A DNA stretch of 64,000 nt, from contig NZ_CABHMS010000002.1 in NCBI RefSeq assembly GCF_902167635.1, positions 558,001 to 622,000 of the forward strand, written 5' to 3'. Positions 62,906 to 64,000 of this stretch are shown here, in pieces. This DNA is from Chitinophaga vietnamensis (GTDB lineage Bacteria; Bacteroidota; Bacteroidia; Chitinophagales; Chitinophagaceae). Positions within the stretch are counted from its first letter, which is position 1. Each line of letters opens with the position of its first letter. The notes under the pieces are model-generated. The model made no database searches, was not told where the DNA came from, and saw only the letters and a list, made by a program, of their open reading frames with translations. Made by a program: the position numbers and the translations under genes.

Positions 62906-63310
62906 ATGAAATCACAATTATTAAAAGCGCTGGAAAACTCCCGTCAGTACACGCTTGCAGTTGCCGCTGCCATGCCTGAAAAGCAATACCATTACAAACC
63001 GGTACCGGATGCCTTCAGCTTCAAAGAGCTGATGACCCACATCGGTTATGGTATCCACTGGTGGGAAGAAAACACCATCCGCAGCCAGGAATCCGCCTGG
63101 GAGCCACCTGCCGCCAAGAAGAAAACCGAGGCAATCCAATACCTCGACGAAGCCTACCAACACCTCCAACAATCCATCCAGCAACACGAAGCCACTCCCG
63201 CCCTGGTAGACGCTTTCCACAACACCCTCAGCCACATCACCCACCACCGTGGCCAGGCCGTCACTTATCTGCGCAGCAATGGTATCACTCCTCCGGAGTA
63301 CGCGTATTGA
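62906..63310 (+). CDS. DinB-family protein
   Basis: The 134-residue protein has the DinB-type histidine pattern: FSFKELMTHIGYGIHWW in the first half and LSHITHHRGQAVTYLRSNG in the second, with PPEYAY at the end. The histidines are placed for metal binding. It is shorter than the DinB gene at 45072 but the same fold family. It ends 6 bp before a palindromic repeat and meets the serine-hydrolase gene tail to tail. Confidence 0.9.
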   Translation: MKSQLLKALENSRQYTLAVAAAMPEKQYHYKPVPDAFSFKELMTHIGYGIHWWEENTIRSQESAWEPPAAKKKTEAIQYLDEAYQHLQQSIQQHEATPALVDAFHNTLSHITHHRGQAVTYLRSNGITPPEYAY

Positions 63311-63315
63311 TGTTG

Positions 63316-63494
63316 CTCATGATTATATGATTAAAAGGATTACCAGGATTTTCGAATTTTTTGATTTACGGATTTTTTGATTTAATTGAAGCGGAGATAA
63401 TAACATTATTCGTCTTCGCTTCAATTAAATCAAAAAATCCGTAAATCAAAAAATTCGAAAATCCTGGTAATCCTTTTAATCATATAATCATGAG
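63316..63494. repeat. 179-bp palindrome, mosaic of the other two families
   Basis: Arms 63316-63397 and 63413-63494 (82 bp each) pair with one mismatch (63394/63416) around a 15-base loop. The outer part shares AAGGATTACCAGGATT with the 29099 element. The inner part shares GAATTTTTTGATTTA with the 51581 element. It lies 5 bp from one stop codon and 3 bp from the other. Confidence 0.94.
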
Positions 63495-63497
63495 TAC

Positions 63498-64000
63498 CTA
63501 CAATGCGCTATACACCGCCGCCTTGAACTCGTCGCCAATGGAGAACCAGGGCGATAAATATTCCTGTGTCATCAGGAGGCCGATGAGGCCTTCATGGGGA
63601 TCGGCCCAGCCGTGGGTGTTGAAGGCGCCGCCCCAGCCAAAGGAGCCGATGGTGAGCGGGGAGCCATAATCATTGGCGGGCGTTTCGAGCGCGAAGCCAA
63701 GACCGAATGCGAAATCGTCGGGCTGCGGCGGGAGCGGAGAAACGTGCATGCGTGGCGTGAGTTGGTTGGTGAGCATCAGTGCAATCGTTTTTTTACTGAG
63801 CAAACGTTTGCCTTTGAATACGCCTTCGTTCAGGAACAGGGTGTAAAAATTGGAGAGGTCTGCCGCGGTGGAAACGATGCCTGCACCGCCGGAAAGATAG
63901 GTGCCATGCAGGTTTGGGAATAACGGGTCTACTCCTTCATAGATCGGGTGGGTGACCTGCTGAAGACCTTCAGGTGTGCTTTCGTACAAGGTGGCCAGGC
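63498..64000 (-). CDS. Serine beta-lactamase-like hydrolase, C-terminal part
   Basis: The last 167 residues are present; the frame is open to the right edge. GGAGIVSTAADLSNFYTLFL is the usual C-terminal-half segment of class C beta-lactamase-fold esterases, and GWGGAFNTHGWADP is the family's late active-site loop. The catalytic SxxK lies outside the window. Such enzymes are mostly esterases or peptidases in Bacteroidota, so resistance is not implied. It ends at a long palindrome. Confidence 0.9.
   Translation of the reverse strand, partial: LATLYESTPEGLQQVTHPIYEGVDPLFPNLHGTYLSGGAGIVSTAADLSNFYTLFLNEGVFKGKRLLSKKTIALMLTNQLTPRMHVSPLPPQPDDFAFGLGFALETPANDYGSPLTIGSFGWGGAFNTHGWADPHEGLIGLLMTQEYLSPWFSIGDEFKAAVYSAL

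Noticed and set aside
63498-64000. Beta-lactam resistance from the cut serine hydrolase
   Set aside because: Only the C-terminal part is seen, and this subfamily is mostly esterases and peptidases.
1-64000. CRISPR arrays, tRNA, rRNA and transposases
   Set aside because: The window was scanned for direct repeats with spacers, cloverleaf arms and transposase motifs; none was found. The repeats present are palindromes, not spaced arrays.

Overview
The window looks like a chromosome segment from a Bacteroidota bacterium, most likely a Chitinophaga-type member of the Chitinophagaceae. The reasons are three SusC/SusD-type outer-membrane systems (one cut by the left edge), two Bacteroidota-type ECF sigma/FecR switches, many secreted glycosidases, almost no Shine-Dalgarno sequences, and several promoters of the Bacteroidota TTTG-N19/20-TAnnTTTG type. 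No rRNA, tRNA, CRISPR array, transposase or phage gene was seen.

Region 1 (1-15.0 kb, + strand) is a polysaccharide utilisation locus whose susC lies off the left edge. It holds the end of a SusD, two large secreted proteins of no family I recognise, a GntR/UTRA repressor, a ROK sugar kinase fused to a phosphomannose isomerase, a sugar-porter MFS permease, a GH38 alpha-mannosidase and a GH43 enzyme. Read together, GH38 would release mannose, the permease would import it, and the fusion protein would phosphorylate it and convert it to fructose-6-phosphate.

Region 2 (15.0-17.7 kb) carries small VOC, DUF1569, AraC and PhzF genes. Region 3 (17.7-26.5 kb, - strand) is a GH29 fucosidase followed by sigma, FecR, SusC and SusD. 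Region 4 (26.7-32.4 kb) has a MacB/FtsX-type permease, a FecA-like TonB receptor and exonuclease III. Region 5 (32.6-35.6 kb) has a small AT-rich hypothetical gene and two adjacent ankyrin-repeat genes behind a textbook promoter. Region 6 (35.7-45.0 kb, + strand) is a complete sigma-FecR-SusC-SusD operon ending in two thioredoxin-like lipoproteins.

Region 7 (45-64 kb) is mixed: an AT-rich putative zincin lipoprotein with a partner, a DUF389 membrane protein, a GH18 endoglycosidase, an OmpA lipoprotein, a TPR protein, a class I terpene synthase with an unusual aspartate motif, an erythromycin-esterase-like protein, an SGNH hydrolase, a flavin oxidoreductase, an EamA exporter behind a probable 17-codon leader peptide, an AraC/VOC pair, DinB proteins and a cut serine hydrolase.

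The most unusual non-coding signal is a family of very long, almost perfect palindromes (198, 116 and 179 bp, plus one half copy). They are built from shared AT-rich words and sit flush against, or inside, gene ends. Other signals worth a look are the leader peptide before the exporter, the kinase-isomerase fusion, the non-standard terpene synthase, and an orphan + strand terminator between fecR and susC.
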